23,164 nucleotides of DNA, from contig CAMQDS010000017.1 in assembly GCA_946999645.1 (NCBI GenBank), positions 1 through 23,164 on the forward strand. Reading direction: 5' to 3'. Shown one piece after another: positions 1-8,490 of the stretch. Numbering within the stretch: position 1 is the stretch's first letter; every line of letters starts with the position of its first letter. Made by a program: the position numbers and the translations under genes. Below the pieces are notes generated by a model that was not told the origin of the DNA, made no database searches, and saw only the letters and a list, made by a program, of their open reading frames with translations. This DNA comes from an uncultured Bacteroidales bacterium. Its GTDB lineage: Bacteria; Bacteroidota; Bacteroidia; Bacteroidales; UBA932.

Positions 1-63
1 TTTCTGACTTATTATCTATAAAATATTGAGTAATAATCGGTTGTAAATACAAAACATTATAAT

Positions 64-1053
64 CTATAATATTGCAATAGTTTGAAGTGCATTATAAAGA
101 GTATCTATTGCTTTAGAGAAACTGTTTCCAGTAAATTGTAAGTTAATCGGTAGGTCTGTTGTTTCAATATAGATTTTAGACACTCCTTCCTGCATTGCTT
201 TAATATCATTAGCTGAAGGGTAACATAGAACCTTGCCTGCTACCATATCCTTTTCCTGTTTCAAAATTATATCTTTTCCACTGGCTGTTGTAATCCTTAC
301 TGTAGCACCGAGAGGAATTGTTTTACCTGATATAGAAAGACATAAATCGTAACTTTCATTATTTGTAGGAGCATAATACAGGTAAACCATAGAGATTTCA
401 ATCTCTTCATTCACTTTAATAAATTTGGTCTCAGCAAGTCGACTTCCATTTTTATCCTGCAATGATTTAAGTTGTTTCTCTATTTCTGGACATAAAATAG
501 GAGCCTGCTCTATTGTCTTATAAAGTTTTGAAACTGCATTACCAAATTCATTATTCTTGTAATAAATTTTAACATGCCCCTCTTCGGACCATCTTTTTGT
601 TATATCTATGTTTGAAACTCCTGAAATTATTTTTTTAATTTCTGGCTCTTCCAAATAATATTCACCGTAATTCCAATATACCTTTCCTTTTGGAGTATTA
701 ATCCCCTCCGGAGCTACTAAGTTAGGGGCAGAAGAAGAGTGTCGTAATGTAATGGTTTTACCGGAGGTGGTATTAATCAGAAGGGGAGCATTGACAGGCA
801 TTTTCCAAGGTTTAACATCTTCATAATCAATTCTTAAAACGAAGACTTTAGCCCCATCCTTAAACTTTATACGATTTAGTTTAATTTCAATAGGCATACC
901 TCCTCTATTTTCCGTTGATACTCTAATTCGTTCAGTGCCTGTATACTTATAACCATTACGAGAGTAGTTATAACGTAATAAATTTTGTGCGAAAATATTT
1001 CCGCTTATTAGAAGTAAAGAAATAAAAACCGTTAAAATAGAAACTTTATTCAT
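64..1053 (-). CDS. Exported protein of unknown function with two related halves
   Basis: I do not recognise this family. The ATG at 1053 gives 329 residues beginning with a clean signal peptide (basic start, hydrophobic 5-20, cleavage probably after A22), so I prefer it to an in-frame ATG 48 nt upstream that would bury the signal. The mature protein looks like a tandem duplication. About 55-183 and 216-325 share the same order of features: a beta-rich start, SGKTITL versus SGKDIIL, then PEIKKIISGVSNIDI versus NDIKAMQEGVSKIYI, then NNEFGNAVSKLYKTI versus GNSFSKAIDTLYNAL. No catalytic motif or lipobox is seen, so it is probably periplasmic. The start overlaps the stop of the upstream gene by 8 nt (ATGAATAA), implying one transcript and coupled translation. 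Family assignment is open; existence of the gene is likely. Confidence 0.75.
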   Translation of the reverse strand: MNKVSILTVFISLLLISGNIFAQNLLRYNYSRNGYKYTGTERIRVSTENRGGMPIEIKLNRIKFKDGAKVFVLRIDYEDVKPWKMPVNAPLLINTTSGKTITLRHSSSAPNLVAPEGINTPKGKVYWNYGEYYLEEPEIKKIISGVSNIDITKRWSEEGHVKIYYKNNEFGNAVSKLYKTIEQAPILCPEIEKQLKSLQDKNGSRLAETKFIKVNEEIEISMVYLYYAPTNNESYDLCLSISGKTIPLGATVRITTASGKDIILKQEKDMVAGKVLCYPSANDIKAMQEGVSKIYIETTDLPINLQFTGNSFSKAIDTLYNALQTIAIL

Positions 1054-1531
1054 TGTCTTTTTTGATTTCATACATGAGTTTTTCTGTCTCTTCCCTTCCA
1101 AAAGCCTTGCCGAAAATTATGCTGCATGCTATTAAGGCAACTAAAGATACAGCAAAGCCTATAATATATAGTACTGGAGCGTGTGGAACAATCAACTTGC
1201 TCAAACACCAAAAACAGGTGATGATAAATAGTACAATCAATGCATCTCCTATCCGTGATGCCTTTGTTCCACTGCTTAGCGTAATAATGTACTTGTTCTG
1301 ATTATTATCTGCATCGTTTGCATCTGACCTTTGTATATTACAAGTAATATGTCTTGTCTTAAATACAGTAGAATAATCCAACCACAACTTACCATTCCCA
1401 GCATCTCCAATGTCGGTCGCATTTTTTTTGCAAATATCATAAATAGCCTTAAAAATTTCTTCTTCGCTCTTTTCTGATATGATTTCAAACCTTTCAAGGT
1501 CCCTTAATTTTATTTTTGTGTCAAATTCCAT
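1046..1531 (-). CDS. Small membrane protein, unknown function
   Basis: A 161-residue protein I do not recognise. Residues 1-90 are soluble and mixed alpha/beta. Two adjacent hydrophobic segments (about 91-113 and 119-141) form a helical hairpin, and the last 20 residues are charged. There is no signal peptide, so the N-terminal domain is probably cytoplasmic. It is the first gene of a two-gene unit: its end overlaps the start of the downstream exported protein by 8 nt, and a Bacteroides-type -7 box lies 32-39 nt before its ATG. Coupling suggests the two products act together across the inner membrane, but nothing indicates the process. Confidence 0.72.
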   Translation of the reverse strand: MEFDTKIKLRDLERFEIISEKSEEEIFKAIYDICKKNATDIGDAGNGKLWLDYSTVFKTRHITCNIQRSDANDADNNQNKYIITLSSGTKASRIGDALIVLFIITCFWCLSKLIVPHAPVLYIIGFAVSLVALIACSIIFGKAFGREETEKLMYEIKKDNE

Positions 1532-1562
1532 TGTACTATATGTTTAGGAAATATTAATAAAA

Positions 1563-1570
1563 CAAATATA
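1563..1570 (-). promoter_or_regulatory. Promoter -7 box for the 1531-64 gene pair
   Basis: Read on the minus strand the site is TATATTTG, a perfect TAnnTTTG. No convincing TTTG is found 19-21 nt upstream. It predicts a 5' leader of roughly 25 nt before the ATG at 1531. Confidence 0.5.
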
Positions 1571-1665
1571 CAATATATTTATTTGCACATTTTTGGTTTG
1601 GATATACAAACTTTTCGTTTTTATTTGTCAAGGCAAATAATTAAATTTCGTATAAATTATTAGAT

Positions 1666-2316
1666 ATGGCGGATAATTATCTTGAAAATAAATTTGAACA
1701 ATTATACGGCGGAAACTGCAATAAAAAAGTAATTGTAAAGAAATTAAATCCGAGTTTGGACACTTTATTACATAAAAATAGAAGTGTAAGGGGATATGAC
1801 AATTCAATATCAGTAAGTTATACTCAACTAAAAGAAATAGTGAAGGTTAATACTCTCATTGCTTCGGGCAAAAACAGACAGGCTCTAAGATTTAGGATTG
1901 TTGATAGCCCTGAAGAAGCAGCCTTAGTTATGCAGAATATTAAAATGGGAGGAGCCTTACCTGATTTACATCTACCATTACCAAATACTGAACCTACTTC
2001 TTTTATCGTAGTATGTGCCTACGAACCAGAAGACAGACTAATGGATATAGATTTGGGTATATCACTGCAGAGTATGTCTTTAAAAACTGTTGAAATGGGT
2101 TTTAACTGTTTGATTGTCTGCTCAATAGATAAGCAAAATCTGATGTCTTGTCTTGGTCTGGAACTTATGCCTCTCGCTGTGTTATGTGTAGGTAAAAGTA
2201 AGGAAAATATCTTTTTGAAACCAGTATCTGAAGGTGAAAACCTGTCCTACTACCGAAAGGATGGCATCCAATACGTTCCTAAATTACGATTGGAAGATTT
2301 GTTGATTGTTAAATAA
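1666..2316 (+). CDS. Nitroreductase family protein
   Basis: A 216-residue FMN-dependent nitroreductase-fold protein. The entry motif RSVRGYDN (39-46) corresponds to the phosphate-contacting RRSxRxF motif of the family. The segment from about 127 (DIDLGISLQSMSLKTVEMG) matches the family helix that leads into the conserved GF-x-C-L-I strand (146-150). Length is normal. Members reduce nitro compounds, quinones or flavins with NAD(P)H; the substrate cannot be read from sequence. The N-terminal 30 residues are an extension before the core. It is transcribed alone, divergent from the 1531-64 pair, and its stop is 1 nt from the convergent tRNA-Arg, with no terminator between. I could not identify a good promoter. 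Confidence 0.85.
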   Translation: MADNYLENKFEQLYGGNCNKKVIVKKLNPSLDTLLHKNRSVRGYDNSISVSYTQLKEIVKVNTLIASGKNRQALRFRIVDSPEEAALVMQNIKMGGALPDLHLPLPNTEPTSFIVVCAYEPEDRLMDIDLGISLQSMSLKTVEMGFNCLIVCSIDKQNLMSCLGLELMPLAVLCVGKSKENIFLKPVSEGENLSYYRKDGIQYVPKLRLEDLLIVK

Positions 2317-2317
2317 G

Positions 2318-2391
2318 TGATTCCGTAGGGATTCGAACCCTAGACCCACAGATTAGAAATCTGTTGCTCTATCCAGCTGAGCTACGGAACC
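2318..2391 (-). tRNA. tRNA-Arg (anticodon TCT)
   Basis: The minus strand folds as a complete cloverleaf. The 7-bp acceptor stem GGTTCCG/CGGAATC has one G-U pair, the anticodon loop is TTTCTAA with TCT at 2355-2357, and the T arm contains GGTTCGAATCC. Discriminator is A (2318). CCA is not encoded, so a CCA-adding enzyme is needed. It decodes AGA, a frequent arginine codon in AT-rich genomes. Confidence 0.95.
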
Positions 2392-2428
2392 ATGCCATTA
2401 TTTTGAACGATAACTCAAAAAGCGAATG

Positions 2429-2459
2429 CAAAGATAATTAATTATTTTGTTTGTGCAAT
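2429..2459 (-). promoter_or_regulatory. Promoter for tRNA-Arg
   Basis: On the minus strand, ATTG (2456-2459), a 19-nt spacer, then TATCTTTG (2429-2436), close to the Bacteroides TTTG-N19-TAnnTTTG consensus. The upstream half lies inside the 3' end of the DUF368 gene, so the tRNA can be expressed independently of that operon. Confidence 0.7.
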
Positions 2460-3346
2460 GAAAAATATTCAATAGCACAAACAAATGCAATACCGATGAT
2501 TGCCCAGATTATAGCTTCAGGAATATGCAGGTTTCCTATATCCTGAAGATTAGGACTTTCCGTGTTTGTTGAATTAGCTATTTCTACGGCTTTCATATCA
2601 TACCACGGCCATACCTTTATAAGTGACCCCAATACAAATCCTATAAGTGCAAGAAGTGTTTGCCTTTCATAACGTGCCATAAGCCAATGCAGAAATTTTG
2701 CAAATGCCAAGATGCCTATCAGGCAGCCAAGGAAAAACACTGCTAATATTGGAATATCAAAATTATTAAGAGCCTTTATTATATACTCATATTTCCCTAA
2801 GATGACAAGTATAAAACTACCTGATATTCCAGGCAATATCATAGTGCAGATTGCAATCGCTCCGCAGATGAAGATGAAAAACATATTGTCCGGAGTTTTG
2901 GTAGGGGAGAGAGTACATATTATAACCCCGACAATACAGCCTATTGCAACAGTTATATAATCTTTTATGTTTTTCTCTTTGATACCTAAAAGCATATACA
3001 CGGAAGAAGCTATAATAATCCCAAAAAAGAAAGCCCAGGTTTGTACTGGGTGATGGACTATTACATATTCCATAAGTTTGGAAAAAGCTATTATGCTCAA
3101 TATTACTCCAACTGCAAGTGATGATAGAAAACTTCCATTAATATTTTTCCAAAATTCTTTAGTCTTTCCTGAAAACAGTAATTTCCAATTTGCAGGTACC
3201 ATAAGCATATTCAATGCCTCAATCAGTTCTCCATAAATACCTGTAAGCAGGGCAATAGTTCCTCCTGAAACTCCAGGAACTATATTTGCAGCCCCCATTC
3301 CCAAACCCTTTAAGGCTGTAAATATATTTGAGATTAAAGTTTTCAT
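2438..3346 (-). CDS. DUF368 membrane protein, predicted polyprenyl-phosphate transporter
   Basis: A 302-residue polytopic inner-membrane protein of the DUF368 family. The family signature is the N-terminal re-entrant-type motif GMGAANIVPGVSGGT (16-30), and it recurs in the second half as ILPGISGSF before a further hydrophobic segment, the expected inverted-repeat layout. Members were shown to act as undecaprenyl-phosphate translocases (PopT type), returning the C55-P lipid carrier to the cytoplasmic face for reuse in envelope polymer synthesis; that role is inferred here by family membership. The ATG sits in a TAATG junction with the preceding gene's stop, so it is the third gene of a coupled unit (kinase, small protein, transporter). 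The 3' end carries the tRNA-Arg promoter. Confidence 0.88.
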   Translation of the reverse strand: MKTLISNIFTALKGLGMGAANIVPGVSGGTIALLTGIYGELIEALNMLMVPANWKLLFSGKTKEFWKNINGSFLSSLAVGVILSIIAFSKLMEYVIVHHPVQTWAFFFGIIIASSVYMLLGIKEKNIKDYITVAIGCIVGVIICTLSPTKTPDNMFFIFICGAIAICTMILPGISGSFILVILGKYEYIIKALNNFDIPILAVFFLGCLIGILAFAKFLHWLMARYERQTLLALIGFVLGSLIKVWPWYDMKAVEIANSTNTESPNLQDIGNLHIPEAIIWAIIGIAFVCAIEYFSLHKQNN

Positions 3347-3882
3347 TAACTTATTTTATATAGATAAGATTTAATAGTTTCAAATATTTTAACTTCTGAA
3401 CAGTCACTGCCTTGTGTCTTATCAGATATTATTATATCAAATGTATTGCCTTTCAACTGTTTACGTCCAATCTTAAATTTGGCTTCGCTACATTTTGCCA
3501 TATATTCAATAGGAAAATCTGCATTCTTTATCAGAGAAATAAATAAATCTGGTTTTATCGATTGCATTATATTAACTTTTTCCTCAGGTGGGCAACCTAT
3601 GATATTCAGGTCACGTTTTAAAATAGTAGTATTAGGACTTGTAATAAGCCTCTCCTTTTTATCTATTTTTCTGAAATCAAAGAAAAATATTTCTCCCTTG
3701 ATACCTGCTTCTCTGTAAAAGTTTAATACCTCCTGTCTACATATATCAAAAGTACGGTCTTCTACATCTATGAATGTAACCGCAGTCTTGATTTTTGATA
3801 GCGGAATGATACCTGTATTGATTTTACTTACTTTCTTTTTAAGATAATTATCTCTTATAATGCGTTTTATAATATTAAACAT
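3346..3882 (-). CDS. Conserved Bacteroidota protein of unknown function (DUF6913-like)
   Basis: 178 residues from the ATG at 3882; the longer frame starts with TTG at 3894 and is less likely. A basic N-terminus (residues 1-20) precedes an alpha/beta domain with a hydrophobic strand, a segment rich in FFFDFRK, and a conserved-looking SIKPDLFISLIKN stretch. There are no membrane spans, signal peptide or catalytic motif that I can name. It resembles the DUF6913 proteins of Bacteroidota, recalled from the pattern and not searched. It overlaps the kinase stop by 8 nt (ATGTTTAA) and its stop overlaps the DUF368 start by 1 nt, so all three are one translationally coupled unit. Confidence 0.75.
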   Translation of the reverse strand: MFNIIKRIIRDNYLKKKVSKINTGIIPLSKIKTAVTFIDVEDRTFDICRQEVLNFYREAGIKGEIFFFDFRKIDKKERLITSPNTTILKRDLNIIGCPPEEKVNIMQSIKPDLFISLIKNADFPIEYMAKCSEAKFKIGRKQLKGNTFDIIISDKTQGSDCSEVKIFETIKSYLYKIS

Positions 3883-4891
3883 CTTTAACTTCAATTGTAA
3901 AACCGTTTTCGGAAATAAGTTCCCTAATTTCTTTTTTTGCTGCTTTCCATCTTGGTATATCTATTTTCGTGCCAATAACCTCAACTACTTTAGCGGCTAT
4001 AATGGAACCAATTTCTCCGCACACTTTTAGAGGAAGTCCAAGTGAGTGGGCATATAAAAAACCTGCAGCATAAGTGTCCCCGGCTCCTGTTGCATCAATA
4101 GTGTCTGCCGGAAATGCCTCAATATAGTACTGCTCACTACCTTTCCTTACCCAAGAGCCATCTTTACCAACTTTCACAACAGCAATTTTACAAAGTTCAG
4201 AGAGGGCTTCCAATGCTTCTTTAGGCTCTTTCCCCATAAAAGAACGGGCTTCTGTTTCATTTGCAAAAACAATATCTACATATTTTTCCACGAGATTATG
4301 TAGAAAAGCCTTGTTGGACTCTACTACATTATATGATGCCATATCGATTGAAATAATGCATCCTGCTTTCTTTGCCAATCTTACTGCTTTACTTATAAGT
4401 TCTTGATTTTGTACAAGATAGCCCTCTATATGAAAATAATCATAACCCTTGAAATATTCTTCTTTAAGATCCTCTGGACCCATCTCTAAGGCAGATCCCA
4501 TATAATCGGCGAAGGTCCTTTCTGCATTTGCCCCTGTTATAAATACCATACATCTGCCAGAAGATTTACTTCCATATAGCATTTTAGTATTTATTCCATA
4601 TTGTTCCATTGTACTTTTAAACAGATTTCCAAGTTCGTCGTTGCCTATTTTTCCGATATATCCTGACTTCATGCCAAATATAGCGGTACATGTAATTGTA
4701 TTCGCTGCAGAGCCTCCAGGTACATACTTTACCCCTGTCTTTTTTAGGGTAGACCATATTTTGTCTCCAGTTTCCATATCTACATGCTGCATACTTCCTT
4801 TAGGCAAATGATATTTTTTAAGAAGAGTGTCATCTGGGAGAACAGCTAAAATATCTGTTAATGCGTTTCCGATACCAAGGATTGATTTCAT
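3875..4891 (-). CDS. PfkB-family carbohydrate/nucleoside kinase (adenosine kinase-like)
   Basis: A 338-residue ribokinase-fold (PfkB) kinase. Visible motifs are PGGSAANT (58-65, substrate-binding glycine motif), NETEA (211-215) and the C-terminal signature DATGAGDTYAAGF (266-278), with Asp272 as the expected catalytic base and GAG as the anion hole. It transfers phosphate from ATP to a sugar or nucleoside hydroxyl. The overall sequence is closest to proteins annotated adenosine kinase in Bacteroidota, but the substrate is not determined by these motifs. It is the first gene of the unit running to 2438, preceded by a TAAATTTG -7 box, and divergent from the flippase-like gene at 5011. Confidence 0.9.
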   Translation of the reverse strand: MKSILGIGNALTDILAVLPDDTLLKKYHLPKGSMQHVDMETGDKIWSTLKKTGVKYVPGGSAANTITCTAIFGMKSGYIGKIGNDELGNLFKSTMEQYGINTKMLYGSKSSGRCMVFITGANAERTFADYMGSALEMGPEDLKEEYFKGYDYFHIEGYLVQNQELISKAVRLAKKAGCIISIDMASYNVVESNKAFLHNLVEKYVDIVFANETEARSFMGKEPKEALEALSELCKIAVVKVGKDGSWVRKGSEQYYIEAFPADTIDATGAGDTYAAGFLYAHSLGLPLKVCGEIGSIIAAKVVEVIGTKIDIPRWKAAKKEIRELISENGFTIEVKDV

Positions 4892-4913
4892 AATTATTAA
4901 AATTACATACGAA

Positions 4914-4921
4914 CAAATTTA
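4914..4921 (-). promoter_or_regulatory. Promoter -7 box for the pfkB-DUF368 operon
   Basis: Minus-strand TAAATTTG fits TAnnTTTG and sits 23-30 nt before the ATG at 4891. No clear -33 element at the usual distance. Confidence 0.45.
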
Positions 4922-4962
4922 ATATAAATTATCCGCATTTGGCTGAGTGGTGCTTTTTTTAT

Positions 4963-4987
4963 ACTTTTACCTTCTAAAGATAAAAGT
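4963..4987 (+). promoter_or_regulatory. Hairpin in the leader of the flippase-like gene
   Basis: ACTTTTA (4963-4969) pairs with TAAAAGT (4981-4987), and inside it CTT (4971-4973) pairs with AAG (4977-4979), giving an AT-rich stem-loop. It ends 23 nt before the GTG start at 5011. No T-run follows, so it is not an obvious terminator; role unknown. Confidence 0.35.
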
Positions 4988-5010
4988 CTGGGATATTAAA
5001 TAACTGTGAA

Positions 5011-6093
5011 GTGGAATTGAAAAGAATTAATAAAAAATTGAAGAATATATTTAAGTATGTTATTTCGGTTGTTATAGCCATTGTCTTATTATATTTTTCT
5101 TTTAAAGATATTGATTTTAAAAATTTTGTAGTTGGTCTTACTGCTTGCAGATGGGAGTTCGTGCTGCTTTCAATGTTATTTGGGGTTCTTTCGTTCTATT
5201 TAAGGTCTTTACGTTGGCGGTTACTGCTGCTGCCTATTGATAATTCGGTAAGCAGAATTACTACATTTAATGCTATTAATATCAGTTATATAGTAAATAT
5301 GGTGCTGCCGAGAGCAGGAGAGTTTGTTCGGTGTGGTTACATAACAGAAAATTCTTCAAAAGACACTACAGGAAGGCATAAAGCGTCACTTGATAAGGTA
5401 ATAGGTACTGCAATTGCTGATAGAATGTGGGATGCCTTTATGTTGTTTCTTATTATGATAGTATTTTTTACTGTAATGTGGGGTAGATTTGGCTCATTTA
5501 TCTTGGACAATATACTTTCAGAAACAACTTCAACGTCTTCACATCTTTATTCAAAATTGAGTATCGTTGGAGTGATTATATTGTGTATCATTGGTTTATG
5601 GATAATATACAAGCTAAGGAATAAAAATCAGATATGTGGTAAAATATGGAATGTAGTTAAGGGAATATTTAAAGGACTTTCATCAAGCCTTCATATAAAA
5701 CAAAACGGACTTTTTGTGTTATATAATATTTTGGTTTGGATTGCGTATTGGATGATGTCGATGTCCATAATATGGGCTATGCAAGGAATAGATTTCTCAC
5801 ATATGAATCATGAAATGGCGTCCGCGTTTGAAAATGTATGTTCACTTAACCTGATTGATGCTCTGTTCCTTATGATTGTGGGGGCAATAAGTTCTCTTGT
5901 TCCAGTTCCTGGAGGGTTCGGTGCTTTCCATTATCTGGTAAGTCTTGCGCTTACATCTGTATATGGTATTCCTTCCGAGGTAGGGATAGTCTTTGCTATC
6001 CTTTCACACGAATCGCAGACGATTATACAAATCATCTGCGGTGGATGTTCTTATTTTTATGAAGTCGTGAAAAGTAAACCTGTAAACTCTTAA
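5011..6093 (+). CDS. Flippase-like integral membrane protein (UPF0104/LPG synthase TM family)
   Basis: A 360-residue polytopic inner-membrane protein with roughly eight hydrophobic segments, matching the lysylphosphatidylglycerol-synthase transmembrane (UPF0104/AglD-like) family. Recognisable family blocks are the RSLRWR segment after the second helix, the INISYIVNMVLPRAGEFVRCGY block (compare N-x-LPARAGE-x-x-R), and the C-terminal PVPGGFGAFHY loop. Related proteins are implicated in lipid or glycolipid translocation; there is no soluble MprF catalytic domain, so lysyl transfer is not expected. The start is GTG (TTG six nt on is the alternative) and no SD is visible, so the exact N-terminus is uncertain. 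It converges on exonuclease III, with stop codons overlapping at 6090-6093. Confidence 0.85.
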   Translation: MELKRINKKLKNIFKYVISVVIAIVLLYFSFKDIDFKNFVVGLTACRWEFVLLSMLFGVLSFYLRSLRWRLLLLPIDNSVSRITTFNAINISYIVNMVLPRAGEFVRCGYITENSSKDTTGRHKASLDKVIGTAIADRMWDAFMLFLIMIVFFTVMWGRFGSFILDNILSETTSTSSHLYSKLSIVGVIILCIIGLWIIYKLRNKNQICGKIWNVVKGIFKGLSSSLHIKQNGLFVLYNILVWIAYWMMSMSIIWAMQGIDFSHMNHEMASAFENVCSLNLIDALFLMIVGAISSLVPVPGGFGAFHYLVSLALTSVYGIPSEVGIVFAILSHESQTIIQIICGGCSYFYEVVKSKPVNS

Positions 6094-6860
6094 AACTTCA
6101 TTTGCAATTCTACTGGACAGTGATCTGAACCTATAATTTCATCATGAATTTCAGCACTGACTATTTTATCCTTTAATGAGTTTGATACTAAAAAATAGTC
6201 AATACGCCAACCCGCATTTCTCTCTCTTGCGCGAAACCTATAAGACCACCAAGAATATTTGACTGTTTCAGGATTGAGATTTCTCCATGTATCTATAAAA
6301 CCGGCATCTAAAAGATCGCTGAATTTACCTCTTTCTTCATCAGTAAATCCTGCATTTTTTCTATTGGATGATGGATTCTTTAAATCTATATCATTGTGGG
6401 CTACATTCATATCTCCACAAACTATCACAGGTTTAGCATTTCCATTCAGCCCTTGTGTTTCAAGTCCCTTTAAGTATGCCTTAAAATCATCTTCCCACTT
6501 CATTCTGTATTCAAGTCTTTTAAGTCCGTCTTGAGAATTAGGAACATAAACGCAGACTAAATAAAATTCAGGCATTTCTAATGTTATTACTCTACCTTCC
6601 CTGTCATGTTCCTCTGTCCCTATGCCATAGTTTACAGAAAGTGGATCATACTTTGAGTATATAGCTGTGCCTGAATAACCTTTCTTCTCTGCATAGTTCC
6701 AGAAAGATTTATATCCTTCAAACTGCAAATCCAATTGTCCTGCCTGAAGCTTTGTCTCTTGCAGACAGAAAAAGTCTGCATCCAAAGATTTGAAACTTTC
6801 GGTAAACCCTTTGTCTTTTATGGCACGAAGCCCATTAACATTCCAAGATATAAATTTCAT
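6090..6860 (-). CDS. xth: Exodeoxyribonuclease III
   Basis: A 256-residue exonuclease III/AP endonuclease of the EEP (endonuclease/exonuclease/phosphatase) fold, acting in base-excision repair by incising abasic sites and removing 3' blocks. Motifs in order: MKFISWNVNGLRA (1-13), the LQETK metal-binding Glu, YSGTAIYSK, VCVYVPNSQDG, the catalytic CGDMNVAHNDIDL, WWSYR..ARERNAGWRIDYFL, and the terminal GSDHCPVEL with the catalytic Asp-His. The start at 6860 gives the canonical N-terminus; an in-frame ATG 33 nt upstream would overlap cysS and adds residues absent from the family. It lies 17 nt downstream of cysS and is probably cotranscribed. Confidence 0.96.
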   Translation of the reverse strand: MKFISWNVNGLRAIKDKGFTESFKSLDADFFCLQETKLQAGQLDLQFEGYKSFWNYAEKKGYSGTAIYSKYDPLSVNYGIGTEEHDREGRVITLEMPEFYLVCVYVPNSQDGLKRLEYRMKWEDDFKAYLKGLETQGLNGNAKPVIVCGDMNVAHNDIDLKNPSSNRKNAGFTDEERGKFSDLLDAGFIDTWRNLNPETVKYSWWSYRFRARERNAGWRIDYFLVSNSLKDKIVSAEIHDEIIGSDHCPVELQMKF

Positions 6861-6877
6861 TAGTGTCTTTTGCTGTT

Positions 6878-8440
6878 TTATTCTATATTCCATTCTACTC
6901 CAGCCTTGGTATCTTTAACAACGATGCCTAACATTTTCAGCCGGTCTCTTATTGCATCACTTTTTTCCCAATCTTTGGATGCTTTTGCTCTTGCACGTTC
7001 TTGAAGAATCATATCCATAAGACCTGAAACGACTTTGCCCGATTCTGTGTCATCTGACTCATCTTTAAGCCCAAGAACCCCAGATATAATATCATCAAAA
7101 AGTCTGAGAAGAGTATGTATGTCATCACCTGATAATTTACCCTGATTTTCTTTGGCTGCATTAATAAGTTTAACAGCCTCAAATAGATGCGCCAATGCTA
7201 TAGGAGTATTCATGTCATCACACAATGCGGAATATACCCCTTCGAAGATTTCTTTTATTTCGGCATTTTCTGTTTCGCATGTTTGAGGAACTACATCAGT
7301 AATCATCTCTCCGTATAGGAGATTCGATGCGTTGTTTCCTTCTGTTCCCTTTACATCAGATGAAATTCCGTTTGCTTTTGCCATTGACATTAGGTCTTTG
7401 TATGCTAACATTATTCTTTTCAATCCCTTCTCTGCTGCAGCAAGCGCTTCATTTGAAAAGTCAAGCGTACTTCTGTAATGGGCTTGCAATATGAAGAAAC
7501 GGATAGTCATAGGACTGTAGGCTTGAGCAAGTTTTTCATGTTTGCCGGAGAATAGCTGTGGCAAAGTGATGAAATTACCCAAAGACTTTCCCATCTTCTG
7601 GCCATTAATTGTTATCATATTGTTGTGAACCCAATAATGTACGCCCTCTGTGCCTCTTGATGCTACATTCTGTGCGATTTCACATTCATGATGAGGAAAC
7701 ATAAGGTCCATTCCGCCGCCATGAATATCAAATTCTCTTCCCAAATATTTTTCTCCCATTACAGAACATTCCATGTGCCAACCTGGAAAGCCTAATCCCC
7801 AAGGTGAAGGCCATTTCATAATATGCTGAGGCTCTGCTTTTTTCCAAAGTGCAAAGTCGAATGGGGCTTTTTTGTCTCCTTGCCCGTCAAGGCTGCGAGT
7901 CCCCTCTAAGGTGTCGTCAAGAGTACGGCCTGATAGTATACCGTAATTGTGTGTTTGATTGTATTTTGCTACGTCAAAATATACTGAGCCGTTGCTTATG
8001 TAGGCAAAGCCAGCATCTATGATTTTTTTTATGGTCTCAATTTGTTCAATTATATGACCTGAGGCACGCGGTTCAATTGAAGGAGGGGCTACATTTAGTT
8101 GCCTCATAGCCTCATGGTATCTGAATGTATAGGTCTGCACCACCTCCATTGGTTCGAGTTGCTCCAATCTTGCTTTCTTTGCAATCTTGTCTTCGCCCTC
8201 ATCCGCATCGTGTTCCAAATGCCCAACGTCCGTTATATTCCTTACATATCGTACTTTGTAGCCAAGATGTCTAAGCAGTCTTTGCAGCACATCATAAGTA
8301 ACACCAGGACGTGCATGTCCGAGGTGGGCATCTCCATAAACCGTTGGTCCACATACATATATGCCTACATGCCCTGGATTTATAGGTACGAAAAGTTCTT
8401 TTTTGTGAGATAGTGTGTTTGTCAGATATAAATTCCTCAT
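6878..8440 (-). CDS. cysS: Cysteinyl-tRNA synthetase
   Basis: A 520-residue class I synthetase charging tRNA-Cys. The HIGH signature is HLGH (39-42) and the KMSKS loop is KMGKS (282-286), a variant I believe is usual in this phylum. The zinc site is intact: C30, C225, H250 and E254. GWHMECSVM and the DIHGGGMDLMFPHHE block are diagnostic, and the C-terminal helical domain (about 420-515) ends in WNIE. Chosen start is the ATG at 8440 (MRNLYLTNTL), giving the normal N-terminus; the longer frame from 8464 would overlap the promoter. It is divergent from folD and followed at 17 nt by xth. Confidence 0.97.
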   Translation of the reverse strand: MRNLYLTNTLSHKKELFVPINPGHVGIYVCGPTVYGDAHLGHARPGVTYDVLQRLLRHLGYKVRYVRNITDVGHLEHDADEGEDKIAKKARLEQLEPMEVVQTYTFRYHEAMRQLNVAPPSIEPRASGHIIEQIETIKKIIDAGFAYISNGSVYFDVAKYNQTHNYGILSGRTLDDTLEGTRSLDGQGDKKAPFDFALWKKAEPQHIMKWPSPWGLGFPGWHMECSVMGEKYLGREFDIHGGGMDLMFPHHECEIAQNVASRGTEGVHYWVHNNMITINGQKMGKSLGNFITLPQLFSGKHEKLAQAYSPMTIRFFILQAHYRSTLDFSNEALAAAEKGLKRIMLAYKDLMSMAKANGISSDVKGTEGNNASNLLYGEMITDVVPQTCETENAEIKEIFEGVYSALCDDMNTPIALAHLFEAVKLINAAKENQGKLSGDDIHTLLRLFDDIISGVLGLKDESDDTESGKVVSGLMDMILQERARAKASKDWEKSDAIRDRLKMLGIVVKDTKAGVEWNIE

Positions 8441-8461
8441 AGTTAATAATCCGAATATCCA

Positions 8462-8469
8462 CAAATATA
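8462..8469 (-). promoter_or_regulatory. Promoter -7 box for cysS-xth
   Basis: Minus-strand TATATTTG, 22-29 nt before the ATG at 8440. The -33 region expected 19 nt upstream would fall on the folD -7 box (8491-8498), so the two promoters interlock. Confidence 0.55.
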
Positions 8470-8490
8470 CAGTTTTTCTTCGTATTATTG

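Noticed and set aside
1624..1660. Possible promoter for the nitroreductase (TTTG with TAAATTTC or TATAAATT)
   Set aside because: Spacings are 14 and 23 nt and the -7 candidates lack the TTTG ending, so I did not call it.
8099..8413. A 104-residue plus-strand frame
   Set aside because: Antisense to the catalytic core of cysS and without recognisable features.
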